A DNA stretch of 64,000 nt from Blastocatellia bacterium (GCA_016713405.1 JADJPF010000003.1:186001-250000); one strand, 5' to 3'; counted from the stretch's first letter, positions 9,275 to 19,005 are shown. A program made the numbers and translations. The notes: generated by a model from the letters alone, not told the origin.

Positions 9275-9691
9275 ATGTTAATTAACAAATCCATCAAAAG
9301 AAACCGTTTTGTTTATTTACTTTTGACGCTGCTAGTAATTATCCTTGGGCTAGCTTCCCGTAAGTTTGCAAGTTTCCTACCTTCATTTGTTAATCTCTAT
9401 GTAGGTGATAGTCTTTGGGCATTGACGATTTTTTGTTTTGTAGGCGTAATTTTTCCAAAAGCAAAAATTTGGCAAAACTTTTTAATCACGCTTATTTTCT
9501 GCTATTTTATTGAAATCACACAGCTTTATCATTCTCCTTGGATCGATGAATTAAGACGTAACCAACTAGCAAGTTTAATTCTTGGACGCGGTTTTTTATG
9601 GAGTGATTTAGTTTGTTATACTGTAGGAGTAACTTTTGGGTTAGCTTGCGAAATTGCTTACTTAAAATTTCTAAGCAAAAGAAAAAATTAA
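9275..9691 (+). CDS. DUF2809 family membrane protein
   Basis: A 138-residue integral membrane protein with about four hydrophobic helices. It matches the DUF2809 pattern: LGLASRKF in the first loop, YVGDSLWAL, then FIEITQLYHSPWID and GRGFLWSDLVCYTVG. No biochemical role is known. An upstream in-frame TTG is possible, but the ATG is preferred; no clear ribosome binding site is seen. It follows the phosphodiesterase gene closely and may be co-transcribed. Confidence 0.8.
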   Translation: MLINKSIKRNRFVYLLLTLLVIILGLASRKFASFLPSFVNLYVGDSLWALTIFCFVGVIFPKAKIWQNFLITLIFCYFIEITQLYHSPWIDELRRNQLASLILGRGFLWSDLVCYTVGVTFGLACEIAYLKFLSKRKN

Positions 9692-9771
9692 ATCCTTTTT
9701 TTAGATCGTTGCAGGAAATCAAAGTAAGAAATATAATCAAAAAATAAAATAGATCATAAGAAGAAACACAT

Positions 9772-10571
9772 ATGAGCAAAATAAGAATAGAAAACAATGT
9801 GTTGGACAAAAAAAATCTGCCAACAATGTATGATTTACCTAGCGAAGAAGTAGGAGAAAGCGGATTGCCAGACATATTTCATATTTTTCAATCACAGCTT
9901 CTTAGAGAAACATTTCAACCCCTAACTATTCACCAAATGAGGTATTTGTAGCAACGGATTTAAATCTTTATTTTGATGTAAATCATCCAAGCTGGTATAA
10001 ACGCCCTGATTGGTTTGCTAGCGTTGGTGTTCCTAACCTCTATGAAGATAAAGACTTACGCCTAAGTTATGTCGTTTGGCAAGAACAAGTTACACCGCTT
10101 GTTATAATTGAACTTCTTTCCCCTAGCACTGAAAATGAGGACTTAGGCAAAACTACTAGAGCTAAAAAAAGTAGCAGAAAAGGTAAAGAAGAAGAAATCC
10201 CGCCCAAATGGGAAGTTTACGAATCTATCCTAAAAGTACCCTATTATTTTACTTATGATCATCTAACAAAAAAAATACTAGCATTTCAGCTAAGTAGTGA
10301 TGGATATATTTCTTTTTTACCTAACAGCCAAGGTTTTTACTATTTGCCTGATGTTGAGCTTTATTTAGGCTTATGGACTGGCTACTATGAAAAGGCTTCT
10401 ACAATCTGGCTTCGTTGGTATGATCAACATTTTAATCTTATTCCTACTCCTTTAGAGCGAGCGCAAGCCGAAAAAGAAGCTTTAGCTGAAAAGCTTGTTA
10501 GTGCTAATAAGGAAAAAGAAGCTTTGTTGGCAAAATTAAAAGCTTTAGGCATTGATCCTAGTAGTTTATGA
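9772..10571 (+). pseudogene. Uma2 family gene with a single-base frameshift
   Basis: The first frame encodes SEEVGESGLPDIFHIFQSQL then LLRETFQP and meets a TAG at 9949. Reading one frame over from 9924 gives NYSPNEVFVATDLNLYFDVN, WYKRPDWFASVGVP, VTPLVIIELLSPST and, at the end, a Lys/Glu-rich coiled coil finishing LKALGIDPSSL, a complete Uma2 protein of about 267 residues. One extra C in the run at 9919-9922 restores the frame. This is the longer, cyanobacterial-style Uma2 subtype and differs from the copy at 4773. Either a recent pseudogene or a base-calling error; see the frameshift finding. Confidence 0.82.
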
Positions 10572-11527
10572 ATGTGGGATTATTCCTATTATTTTTAATA
10601 CTTCTGAGACTAATTTTTCCTCATTTCCAAAAGCATTTAGCCAATTTACTCCGCTGGTGTGTCGCCACCAAGTAAGCTGGCGTTTAGCATAATGGCGAGT
10701 ATCAAGTTTTGTTTGTTCAATACAACTTTCTAAGCTACGCTGGCCTTGAAGGTATTCAACTACTCGACGATAACCATGACCACCAAAAGCTTTTGCATTT
10801 GGTGGAACACCGCATTTTAATAGATTTTCTACTTCAGCAATTAATCCATCGTTAAACATTTTATCTACACGAGTATTAATTTTGTTATAAAGCTCTTCTC
10901 TAGGAGGGTTTAGGGCAAAAATACAAATTCGCTTAACAAATGGCAAAGCTTCAGGCATTTTTTGTTGCCATTCAGTTATGGAACGTTTGGTTTGAAAATA
11001 AACTTCTAAGGCTCGAATACTTCTTGACCAATCTTTAACGGCTATTTTAGCGGCTGCTACTTTGTCAAATCTCATTAACATTTTATATATGTGTTCTGGG
11101 CCTTTTTTGGTCAAAATAGCTTTTAGTCGTTCTCTAAGTTTTAGGTCTGTGGTTAATTGCTCGTCAAATAACGAACCTTGCAAAGCACGCAAGTAGAAAC
11201 CTGTTCCACCAACTAGTAAAGCATAGTTATTTTGCTCTTCAATTTCTGCAATTTTTGTTGTAGCAGCACGTGCATATTTTCCAGCAGTAAAATTTTCTGT
11301 TGGGCCGACAATATCTATTAAATGATGTGGTATGCCCTGCATTTCTTCTTTAGTAACTTTAGCTGTAGCAACATATAAACCTTGATAAACTTGTACAGAA
11401 TCAAGATTTATAACCTCCCCACCTAAACGTTTAGCTAAAGCTATTCCCAAAGCACTTTGCCAGAGGCAGTTGGCCCAACTATTGTAATAATTGGATTTCC
11501 TACTTCTTTTGGTATTAATTGACTCAT
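10566..11527 (-). CDS. miaA: tRNA dimethylallyltransferase (frameshift in the P-loop)
   Basis: MiaA transfers a dimethylallyl group to A37 of tRNAs reading UNN codons. The start frame gives NPIITIVGPTASGK and then fails; moving one frame at 11456-11458 continues ALGIALAKRLGGEVINLDS, with DSVQVYQG, the HLID motif, LVGGTGFYLRAL and the C-terminal KLDTRHYAKRQLTWWR segment all intact. One missing A in the lysine codon run of the Walker A motif (GKS) explains it. MiaA is widely conserved and everything else is sound, so a sequence error is more likely than loss. It follows glmM by eight bases and overlaps the convergent Uma2 gene by six. Confidence 0.88.
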
Positions 11528-11535
11528 AATAATAG

Positions 11536-12879
11536 TTAAATTGTTTCTTGAATAATTTTAGCTAAGTATTCTGCTTGAGCAGTAATTTCTGACAAATTTT
11601 TACCTTCAATCATTACCCTAGCTAAATTTTCTGTTCCAGAATAGCGAAGTAGTAGCCGACCTTGACCAGCTAACTCACTTTCTACTTTTTTGGCAGCGTC
11701 AACGATTGCAGGAATGGAAGAAAAAGCAGGTTTACTTTTAACTTTGACATTAATTAATACTTGAGGAAATGTAATAAAATCCCTGCTTAACTCGCTTAGT
11801 TGTTTTGTTGGGTTGCTAGCTAGCACATGTAAAACTTGTAAGGCTGTAACAATACCATCTCCAGCAAGACTTATATGAGGGAAAATAATATGTCCAGACT
11901 GTTCACCACCAACTATAGAATCTGTTGCTAACAGTTCTTCTAGTACGTATTTATCCCCAACAGCGGTACGCTTTAGATCTATATCTAGGTTCTTTAGTGC
12001 AATTTCTAAGCCTAAATTGCTCATAACAGTAGCAACAATTAATTTGGGATTTAAGTTTTGATGGATTAGAAAATGTCTAGCTAAGATATAAAGGATTCGA
12101 TCCCCGTCTACTATTTCGCTTGTTTCATCAACAAGCAAAGTGCGGTCAGCATCACCATCAAAAGCAATGCCTAGAGAACAGTTTTCTTTTTTTACCAATT
12201 CTTTTAAGTTATTTAAGTGAAGAGATCCACAATTCTCATTAATATTTTGCCCATCAGCTTGACAACCTATTAAAACAAGTTCTGCGCCAAGATCTTGAAA
12301 TAATTTTGTAGCAAAATTTATAGCAGCACCATTAGCACAATCTAACGCGATTTTTAGACCTGAAAGCTTTAAGTTTTGAGCAATTTCTTTTTTAAGAAAA
12401 TCTAAATAATGAATAGGAAGTTCGCTTAAGAAATTAATAGGATTTAGTGAGCTATCGTCTAAAATAGGCTGACTTGTAAGTAGTTTTGATTCAATAAATT
12501 CTTCATCATGTTCATCAAATTTGCGACCTGAAGGAGAGAAAATTTTTATTCCATTATCTTCATAAGGATTATGCGAAGCAGAAATTACAATTCCAACATC
12601 ATAACCAAAATTTTTAGTTAAATAAGCAATGCCTGGTGTTGTTATAACGCCTGCTGAAACAACTTCAGCACCTACAGATATTAGCCCATTGCCTAAAGAA
12701 GTTTCAATCCAGCTACCTGAAGCGCGAGTATCTCGGCCAATTATAGCTTTAACTTTACGGTTAAGACGATTTTCTAAAAGTTCGCCTAATGCTTGACCAA
12801 TAGTAAAAAGTGCTGTTTCTGTAAGTGGAAATTCTCCTGCTTTAGTTCTAATTCCATCTGTGCCGAAAAATTTTGGCAT
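11536..12879 (-). CDS. glmM: Phosphoglucosamine mutase
   Basis: GlmM converts glucosamine-6-phosphate to glucosamine-1-phosphate, feeding UDP-GlcNAc synthesis for peptidoglycan and LPS. The 447 residues match the family. MPKFFGTDGIRTKAGEFPLT is the typical start, ISASHNPYEDNGIKIF (about residue 100) has the phosphoserine of the active site, DGDADRTLLVD binds the metal, GEQSGHI binds the sugar, and RYSGTENLARVMIEG binds phosphate. It is third in a cdaA-cdaR-glmM-miaA unit; in Gram-positives CdaA binds and is inhibited by GlmM, tying c-di-AMP to wall precursor supply. Confidence 0.95.
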   Translation of the reverse strand: MPKFFGTDGIRTKAGEFPLTETALFTIGQALGELLENRLNRKVKAIIGRDTRASGSWIETSLGNGLISVGAEVVSAGVITTPGIAYLTKNFGYDVGIVISASHNPYEDNGIKIFSPSGRKFDEHDEEFIESKLLTSQPILDDSSLNPINFLSELPIHYLDFLKKEIAQNLKLSGLKIALDCANGAAINFATKLFQDLGAELVLIGCQADGQNINENCGSLHLNNLKELVKKENCSLGIAFDGDADRTLLVDETSEIVDGDRILYILARHFLIHQNLNPKLIVATVMSNLGLEIALKNLDIDLKRTAVGDKYVLEELLATDSIVGGEQSGHIIFPHISLAGDGIVTALQVLHVLASNPTKQLSELSRDFITFPQVLINVKVKSKPAFSSIPAIVDAAKKVESELAGQGRLLLRYSGTENLARVMIEGKNLSEITAQAEYLAKIIQETI

Positions 12880-12911
12880 TTTTAACTGCTCCTAAAAATT
12901 TTTATTAATTA

Positions 12912-13898
12912 CTAGCGGTGTTTTTTGATTGAAATCTGCTCTGGATCAATCTTTATAATTGTGACAGCGTTACTTGCTGTGGGAGGAAGATTAATTCTTG
13001 GTGTTGCAACCGAAGTGTCTGGTAAATCTTTAACTTCTATTATTGCTGAAACATTAGCAGGTGAAAGACTTTCTATTATAGATTTTCGACCTTCTAAATC
13101 AACCGTAACTGTTAAAGGACTAACACTAACTTTTTCTTCACTAGGATAAATATGTACAGGAATATTAGTTAATTTTCTTTCAATACGAATTTGTCCGATA
13201 TCTACCCTAACTTCAATCTCAGGTGAACCAATAATGTTTACTTTAGGATCTCTTATATCTAAGTTAGGACGTTCAATAAAACTAATACGATGTTCAGATA
13301 AAGAAATCGTTTCTGTTGTGACTTCATCAATATTATTGACGCGGCTTTCTGGCCCTTTAATAGTCACAACACTTGGGTTAACGGAAACCGATGTAGATTC
13401 ATAATCTTCAGGAACTTTACCTGTAAAACGTGCCACAACTTTAACTTTTTTCTCAACAATATGTTCAATAGTTAGTCTTGTCCTTTGAGGCTCAATGCTA
13501 ATGACATCAATAGGTTGAGGAGAAATTATATCTGTATTTGAAAGTTGAATTACTCTTTCGCCAGGTTTGATATTTGCAAGCGAAACCCTAACAGTTAAAA
13601 GATCTGCTCTTAAATTTTCTATTATTTCTTTTGTCCCTTTTATACGAATATTAGCAGTTTTAATAGAGTAATCATCTGCAATTATTAAGCCTGGAGTTAA
13701 ATCTATATATTCAATAGGCACAGCAAGCAAAGTAGTAGAAATAGTTTCTTGTTTAGAGACTGCACCCCATAAAACAACAGCTATTAATAGAGATATGATG
13801 GTTAAGATTTTATCTTCATAAAAATATTGTCTTAAAAGATTTCCAATCACACCAATAATAGAGCTAACTAATTCTGATAGCTGCTGCCATAGCTGCAC
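12912..13898 (-). CDS. cdaR: CdaA regulatory protein, YbbR domains
   Basis: CdaR is a membrane-anchored regulator of the diadenylate cyclase CdaA. One N-terminal membrane helix (about residues 33-52, ILTIISLLIAVVLWGAV) is followed by about 270 residues of repeated YbbR-type beta domains; the recurring pattern of V-x-V-x-F/I with P-x-x-V-x-I-x-G-P-x-S (VNPSVVTIKGPESRV) is typical. The gene lies 17 bases downstream of cdaA and 32 bases upstream of glmM, the canonical order. Whether it activates or restrains CdaA here cannot be read from sequence. Confidence 0.9.
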   Translation of the reverse strand: MQLWQQLSELVSSIIGVIGNLLRQYFYEDKILTIISLLIAVVLWGAVSKQETISTTLLAVPIEYIDLTPGLIIADDYSIKTANIRIKGTKEIIENLRADLLTVRVSLANIKPGERVIQLSNTDIISPQPIDVISIEPQRTRLTIEHIVEKKVKVVARFTGKVPEDYESTSVSVNPSVVTIKGPESRVNNIDEVTTETISLSEHRISFIERPNLDIRDPKVNIIGSPEIEVRVDIGQIRIERKLTNIPVHIYPSEEKVSVSPLTVTVDLEGRKSIIESLSPANVSAIIEVKDLPDTSVATPRINLPPTASNAVTIIKIDPEQISIKKHR

Positions 13899-13915
13899 TT
13901 TTTATATACCTCCCA

Positions 13916-14845
13916 TTAATCTTTGCTAGCAAAAGGACGTGCATTAAAAACAGGTTGTTTAGCAGGATTAGTTGATAAACTTTTATCTAAAGGGTTAGCA
14001 CTTAGGTCTGGAGAAAATGAAGCTTCTAAGCCATTACGACTACTAGATTTTTGAGGCTCTAAAGCCCGAACTAGCATAGCTCGTAGTTTACCACTATCTA
14101 AATTACGAATAATTTGTCCACGTTCAACAAAAGAAATTACACCCGTTTCTTCTGATACAACAATAGCAATAGAATCATTTTCCTCTGTAATACCAATAGC
14201 AGCACGATGTCTTGTGCCTAGTTCTTTAGCTAGTCGTGGGTTAAGTGTTAGAGGTAAAAAACAACTAGCAGCAGCAAGTCGGTTATTACGAATTATTACT
14301 GCACCATCATGAAGTGGAGTATTAGGATTAAAGATTGTCACCAATAAATCATAACTTGTAACAGAATCTAGCTTAACGCCCCGGTTAATATGGTCTTGTA
14401 GCCCAACATTACGTTCAACAATAACTAAAGCACCTATTTTTTCAGAAGCTAAAGAAGTAGCCGCCAAAATAATCTCATCATAAAACTCTTTATTGCTTTT
14501 GCTATCACGATTAGCGCGAAAACCTAGAGAAGGAAGACGAAAATTTTTACCAAAATGGGCTAGTGCTGTACGTATTTCTGCTTGAAATACTACGATAATT
14601 GCAATACCTAAATATAAGACAGCATTTCTAACAACTACTTGCACCGTTTGTAGTTGAAAATAGCCTGAAACTACATAAAGAAAAGTAAAAAACAAAATTC
14701 CATATAGAATTTGTACTGCACGAGTCCCGCGAAGCAACTTTAGTATTTCAAATACCAGCATAAACACTATAAGAATGTCCAACAAATCCAGCCATTTAAA
14801 CTGGGTTAGAAAGTTGGGCAAACTAATAGGAAAGATAGAAGCCAT
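13916..14845 (-). CDS. cdaA: Diadenylate cyclase (c-di-AMP synthase)
   Basis: CdaA makes c-di-AMP from two ATP. Three N-terminal membrane helices (about residues 15-85) precede a DAC/DisA_N domain with NPNTPLHDGAVIIRNN (catalytic D-G-A) and GTRHRAAIGITEENDS (R-H-R ligand motif). The 309 residues are longer than Bacillus CdaA (about 270); the extra 45 residues at the C-terminus are Ser/Pro-rich and look disordered. It heads the operon with cdaR, glmM and miaA. No c-di-AMP phosphodiesterase is evident nearby. Confidence 0.95.
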   Translation of the reverse strand: MASIFPISLPNFLTQFKWLDLLDILIVFMLVFEILKLLRGTRAVQILYGILFFTFLYVVSGYFQLQTVQVVVRNAVLYLGIAIIVVFQAEIRTALAHFGKNFRLPSLGFRANRDSKSNKEFYDEIILAATSLASEKIGALVIVERNVGLQDHINRGVKLDSVTSYDLLVTIFNPNTPLHDGAVIIRNNRLAAASCFLPLTLNPRLAKELGTRHRAAIGITEENDSIAIVVSEETGVISFVERGQIIRNLDSGKLRAMLVRALEPQKSSSRNGLEASFSPDLSANPLDKSLSTNPAKQPVFNARPFASKD

Positions 14846-15191
14846 TTCATTACCTCAAGAATGTTTGCTGATAATTTTGTTTGTTAGGGACAAACCAAAA
14901 ACGCTTCTCTAAATAAATAGTTTCACAATGTAACTAAAATAATATGGAGCTATAAATAAAACCAAACAAAGCTATTAAGAGTTCATCTTATAAAATTTTA
15001 GCACTTTTTATAAGTAGTTGGCTGACCAAATGTTAGCGGCAGTAGGATGCAAGATCGGTTTTTTAGGTTGGTCTGCCGAGTTTTGGGGCAAACAATTGGT
15101 TATTAATAAATTATAGTTTTTTTTAAGTGTATTATTGCCGACTCATTACAGAAAATTCAAGCTTTAATTGGCAAGTTTTAAGATAAAAATT
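14846..15191. other. Intergenic gap upstream of cdaA
   Basis: A 346-base AT-rich gap between the TPR gene stop and the cdaA start, both on the minus strand. It should contain the promoter for the c-di-AMP operon. No ydaO-type riboswitch, clear terminator hairpin or small gene was seen by eye. Confidence 0.5.
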
Positions 15192-15677
15192 TTATTTTTC
15201 TTTTTCTAAGTTAACAAGTAGTTCTTTTAGAGCTTTAGCACGGTTAGCAAAAGGATTTTCTCCCGTTTCATCTAGTAAAATGGATTTGTCTAAATATTTT
15301 TTAGCTTCCTCTAAATTACCATTTTCAAAATAAAGCTCTGCTAAATTTGTGGTGGCAGCAATGTCTTGTGGGTTAAGTTGAAGTGTATATAAAAATTCCC
15401 CTGCGGCTAAGTCTTTTTCTTCCATTCTCATATAAAGCGCGGCTAAGCAACTATGTACAAAGGTGTTTTCTGGGTCAATTACAGATAGTCCAACAAGCAA
15501 ATCTTTTGCATCTATGATATTTCCTTGCTCGGCTAATTGGCAGGCTAAAGCACTACAAGCATAAATTTGCTCATCACTCATTGACATTGCAGCCTTAGCA
15601 GTTGAATGAAGTTGCAAGGGACGAGGAAGGGAACGTCTCAAGGTGTTTAACATTTGCGTTAACTCTTTATTTGCCAT
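15192..15677 (-). CDS. Tetratricopeptide repeat protein
   Basis: A 161-residue soluble protein built mainly of TPR helices: A-L-A-C-Q-L-A-E-Q-G, then FVHSCLAALYMRMEEKDLAA, TTNLAELYFENGNLEEAKKY and a final capping helix. TPRs mediate protein-protein contacts; no enzymatic domain is seen. The preferred start is the ATG preceded by GAGG; a GTG 45 bases upstream would place a palindromic repeat inside the protein and is rejected. Partner unknown. Confidence 0.75.
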   Translation of the reverse strand: MANKELTQMLNTLRRSLPRPLQLHSTAKAAMSMSDEQIYACSALACQLAEQGNIIDAKDLLVGLSVIDPENTFVHSCLAALYMRMEEKDLAAGEFLYTLQLNPQDIAATTNLAELYFENGNLEEAKKYLDKSILLDETGENPFANRAKALKELLVNLEKEK

Positions 15678-15702
15678 TAATTTAGTGTCCTCAAAACACA
15701 AG

Positions 15703-15721
15703 CGCGGGCAACTTGCCCGCA
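15703..15721. repeat. REP-like palindromic repeat, copy 1
   Basis: A perfect seven-base-pair stem (GCGGGCA at 15704-15710 with TGCCCGC at 15714-15720, loop ACT) preceded by AGC. It is far more GC-rich than its surroundings. It matches the repeat near 32876 except for paired substitutions that keep the stem, so the two belong to one interspersed family. Confidence 0.65.
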
Positions 15722-15765
15722 CTCATAAAATTTCAAATAAATTTCTAGTAATTAAATACTTTAGC

Positions 15766-16920
15766 TTAATCAACTAACTTATGGTCTACCATATAAGCTA
15801 AGTAAACATTGTCATACATATGATAACCAAATGGGTTTAATGTGTCACGTACAGAAGCTAGAGTTTGACTAAGAATTTGTGATCCTAATTTTCCTAAGAA
15901 TTTTCCTGGATTGCTCTTTAAGCTTTGAATATCATCTGCGCCAAAATCATGAATTACTGTAGCAACAACATCTTTATCATGTCTAAGCATTTCAAAATTA
16001 GGTCTGCTTAATTCACCTGGCCCTTGTTCGCGGTTGATTTTTGTTCCATAAGGCTCACCTTTTCCAGATAGAAAAATATCTTCAGTTGTAAAGTAATCGC
16101 CTATGGTTTTGCTGCTAGCTGTACGTGGGCCGGGTGGGACGTTGCCAACAACATGACCTGGATTTGTTAGGTCTACTGGACAACCTGTTAAAGCAACTCG
16201 GACATTTTCACTCATTAACTGCTTAATTTGACTATCGCTATAGCCATTTTCTTTCATTTTTGTAATTGCAAGTGAAACGGCGTGTGTAGTCATAATTGTA
16301 CCTTGGCTATAACCAACTAATTGCAATTTTTCAGGAGGATTTTTAGTTAGATCTTTATAAATTGCATTGGCTAATGTTTCTGTTGGCTTAGTTGGAATCC
16401 CTAAGAATAGCTCTTTAGCACATTGGAGTAGGTCTATTGCTGGGCCTTCAGTAGAATTATTAATAAAATTTACATTTTTATTTAGAAATTGCGCCGTTTT
16501 ATTACCCATATCTGCACGAGTTAGTTCATTTGTAGCAATACCATTTACAGCATAAACTTTTGGTACAGTAGGAAGATTTTGACCTTTAGGATATTGCTCA
16601 AGTTTGCCATCATTTTTTAAGTCTGGAGTTAATTTGCTAGTTAGTGGAATTGTTCCAGCAACTAACTTTAATAAATACTTTAAGTTATCAAAGGAAAGTG
16701 GATTTTCAGGAAATCCTGCTCTTGGTGTTAAACTAGTAGTATTTGAGCTTAATTTAGGGAAAAGTTTTGATCCTAAAGATAGAATATCTTTAACTTTAGG
16801 TAGAAAACCTATAGAGTCAACCCCAGAGCTTTGATTAAGGTTTTGTGTTGCTGGTTTATTATCAGACTGATTAACAGGTAAATCCAACATTCTGCCGATA
16901 TTATTAAAATTAATTGCCAC
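15766..16920 (-). CDS. Alpha/beta-hydrolase-like protein of unknown function
   Basis: About 384 residues. The region from about residue 115 (VPKVYAVNGIATN) to 265 resembles an alpha/beta hydrolase, with LQLVGYSQGTIMTTHAVSLA containing the nucleophile elbow G-Y-S-Q-G, like cutinase/PE-PPE-type and lipase-like proteins; a candidate acidic residue and a histidine (IHDFGADD, HDKD) follow, but I cannot assign the triad. The first 80 residues are low-complexity and Asn/Ser-rich. No signal peptide is visible. The GTG start is preferred because GGAGG lies four bases ahead; a TTG upstream would include the ribosome binding site. It probably forms a unit with the 85-residue gene upstream. Confidence 0.65.
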   Translation of the reverse strand: MAINFNNIGRMLDLPVNQSDNKPATQNLNQSSGVDSIGFLPKVKDILSLGSKLFPKLSSNTTSLTPRAGFPENPLSFDNLKYLLKLVAGTIPLTSKLTPDLKNDGKLEQYPKGQNLPTVPKVYAVNGIATNELTRADMGNKTAQFLNKNVNFINNSTEGPAIDLLQCAKELFLGIPTKPTETLANAIYKDLTKNPPEKLQLVGYSQGTIMTTHAVSLAITKMKENGYSDSQIKQLMSENVRVALTGCPVDLTNPGHVVGNVPPGPRTASSKTIGDYFTTEDIFLSGKGEPYGTKINREQGPGELSRPNFEMLRHDKDVVATVIHDFGADDIQSLKSNPGKFLGKLGSQILSQTLASVRDTLNPFGYHMYDNVYLAYMVDHKLVD

Positions 16921-16950
16921 AACTCCTCCAAATAACTGCAATATAATAAC

Positions 16951-17208
16951 TTAAATAAATTTAACTTGATCTTGACTTTGACTTACTCGATTTAGTGCAT
17001 TAGTAAAATTAGTTAAACTTTCACGATTGCGATAATAGACTTCTACTAATTCTTCTTTACTTAGGTCTATGGGTGGAATAACTGATTTTGGATCAAGTAT
17101 CCATTGCCAAACTAAGACTTGTCGGGCAATATCTACTGGCTCAATAGCTTTTTGTGCTAGATTTTTAAGGCTTGGGATGCTTTCATCAACCAAATTTTCA
17201 TCAGTCAT
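16951..17208 (-). CDS. Small conserved-looking protein of unknown function
   Basis: An 85-residue acidic protein without recognised domain. It reads IPSLKNLAQKAIEPVDIARQ then VLVWQWILDPKSVIPP and ends with a helical NFTNALNRVSQSQDQ stretch. The codon use resembles its neighbours and the adjacent hydrolase-like gene follows on the same strand within about 30 bases, so the two are probably co-expressed. The ATG (second codon of the open frame) has AGG about ten bases upstream. Confidence 0.6.
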   Translation of the reverse strand: MTDENLVDESIPSLKNLAQKAIEPVDIARQVLVWQWILDPKSVIPPIDLSKEELVEVYYRNRESLTNFTNALNRVSQSQDQVKFI

Positions 17209-17301
17209 CAATTAAATTACCTAAGAAAAGGATTTTACTGACTGAATTATCGTTCATTTTATCAGGTAAGTTGCTTGGACTTTGCCGGAGATTATAAAGC
17301 T

Positions 17302-19005
17302 ATGCTAACCAAAGAATTACCTAATCCTAATAATCGCTCTGGGATCTCGCTAATTTTAATAATTGGGTATGCTACATTACTTTCTCTTATTATAACTTCT
17401 GGTTTTATAAGTTCTTATCAAGTTAGCCTTATTAGAAGTTCTGTTACCAATTTAGAGCAAGATCATATAAATCAACTTAATACAATATTTAAGATTCGAG
17501 AACTAATTTCTGAAATTTATTTTGAAGCACGAGACATAGTTAGATTAAGACGAGCCGACCCCAACATAAAACAATTTACTGCACTTCCAACTAATCTTAA
17601 CTCTGAGCTAGAAAAACAACTACAAACAATAGAAGATTCAAGTATTAGCAAAACTGATGAATGGAAAAAGTTTAATTTATCCCTAGCACAATTTACTAAA
17701 ACAGCTATTAATCCTTTCTACTTTCAAATCAATGGTTTAGCCCACCAACAAGAAACTTTTAAAGAACTTGATGAAGTAGTAAAAAAAATCCGTTTAGAAA
17801 GAACAAAGATCGCAGATCAAAGCAATGCCCTACAACTAAATGCAGAAAAAGCTATTAATACTACTACTAATGTTAGCATCGCTGTAGGTTTAATCGTAGC
17901 AGGTTTAACAGTAGTAGAAATCCAAAAGCGACTCCGGCAATTACAACTATCTTTTCGAGTAATTAGTCAGGCCCGCGAATTTAACCGCAATATTATCAAT
18001 GGTGTAGTAAATGCTTTATTTACACTTGATACAAGCGGAAGTATTTCTAGCGCAAACCAAGCTTTTTACAATTTATTTAATTTAACACCTGATGTTTTAG
18101 GTCGTTCCTATCAAGATTTCTTAAAAAATGAAGCAGAACTTTATCAAAAAATCACTGAATTATATGAAAACAGCAATATTATCAATAATAATTACTGCGG
18201 TAGAATTAACTTAATGCCTAATGATAAGCTTTTACGAGCAGATTTATATATAACAGCACTTAAAATTAATGAGCAGCCTATAGGATTTATTCTAATACTA
18301 GTGGATGTAACAGAAATGGAACTAGCCCAACAAGAACGCACCCGTAACCAAGCCCTAGTTGCAATTGGACAAATAGCCGCACAGGTAGCACATGAAATAA
18401 AAAATCCTTTAGGCAGTATAAAACTAAACCTTACTTATTTAGGGCGTACAATTGCTAAAAATGAAGAAGCTATAGAAGTAATTTCTGAAATTCAAAGCGG
18501 CGTTGACCGACTTAATAAAACCATTTCTGAGCTATCTACTTTTGTTCGTCCAAAAGAATTAATGCTTTCTAACATAGATATAAATCTTAATATTGAAGAA
18601 CAGTTAGCATTTATTAAAGACAAAATCCAAGAAAAAAATATTCAAGTAGAATGTCAGTTTCAGTCTGATTTACCTTTAATAAAAGCCGATAGTCATGAAT
18701 TAGGCAAAGCTTTTATTAATTTTTTGGTTAATGGTGTTGAAGCAAGTAAAGAGGCAGGAAAAATTATTATTGCTACTAAATCACTAGAAAATAAGGTTTT
18801 AATTAGTTTTACAGATTTTGGTATAGGAATGACTAGGGAAACAATTGCAAGAATTTTTGAGCCATTTTTTACCACTAAACCAACTGGTACAGGTCTAGGA
18901 ATGAGCATAGCAAAACGAGTTATTGAAATGCACAAAGGTAGCGTTCAAATTAATAGCAAAATAGGCGAAGGTAGTCAAATAAATATAGAACTGCCAATAA
19001 CTTAA
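17302..19005 (+). CDS. Membrane sensor histidine kinase (NtrB-like)
   Basis: A protein of about 567 residues. It has a membrane helix near residues 15-35 (ISLILIIGYATLLSLIITSG), a periplasmic helical sensor of about 140 residues, a second helix (NVSIAVGLIVAGLTVV), a PAS domain (FNRNIINGVVNALFTLDTSG), a HisKA domain with the phospho-acceptor His in QVAHEIKNPLGSIKLNL, and an HATPase domain with N-box, DFGIGM, FFTTKPTGTGLGMSIAKR. The ATG used has GGAG 11 bases upstream; an in-frame TTG 27 bases earlier is also possible. The partner is very likely the NtrC-type regulator, which is convergent and ends six bases away. Confidence 0.9.
   Translation: MLTKELPNPNNRSGISLILIIGYATLLSLIITSGFISSYQVSLIRSSVTNLEQDHINQLNTIFKIRELISEIYFEARDIVRLRRADPNIKQFTALPTNLNSELEKQLQTIEDSSISKTDEWKKFNLSLAQFTKTAINPFYFQINGLAHQQETFKELDEVVKKIRLERTKIADQSNALQLNAEKAINTTTNVSIAVGLIVAGLTVVEIQKRLRQLQLSFRVISQAREFNRNIINGVVNALFTLDTSGSISSANQAFYNLFNLTPDVLGRSYQDFLKNEAELYQKITELYENSNIINNNYCGRINLMPNDKLLRADLYITALKINEQPIGFILILVDVTEMELAQQERTRNQALVAIGQIAAQVAHEIKNPLGSIKLNLTYLGRTIAKNEEAIEVISEIQSGVDRLNKTISELSTFVRPKELMLSNIDINLNIEEQLAFIKDKIQEKNIQVECQFQSDLPLIKADSHELGKAFINFLVNGVEASKEAGKIIIATKSLENKVLISFTDFGIGMTRETIARIFEPFFTTKPTGTGLGMSIAKRVIEMHKGSVQINSKIGEGSQINIELPIT

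Noticed and set aside
9516..9875. Minus-strand open frame of 119 codons over the DUF2809/Uma2 junction
   Set aside because: It overlaps the real DUF2809 coding sequence and the start of the Uma2 gene; no family features.
14846..15191. c-di-AMP (ydaO-type) riboswitch ahead of cdaA
   Set aside because: The conserved ydaO core sequences were not found.
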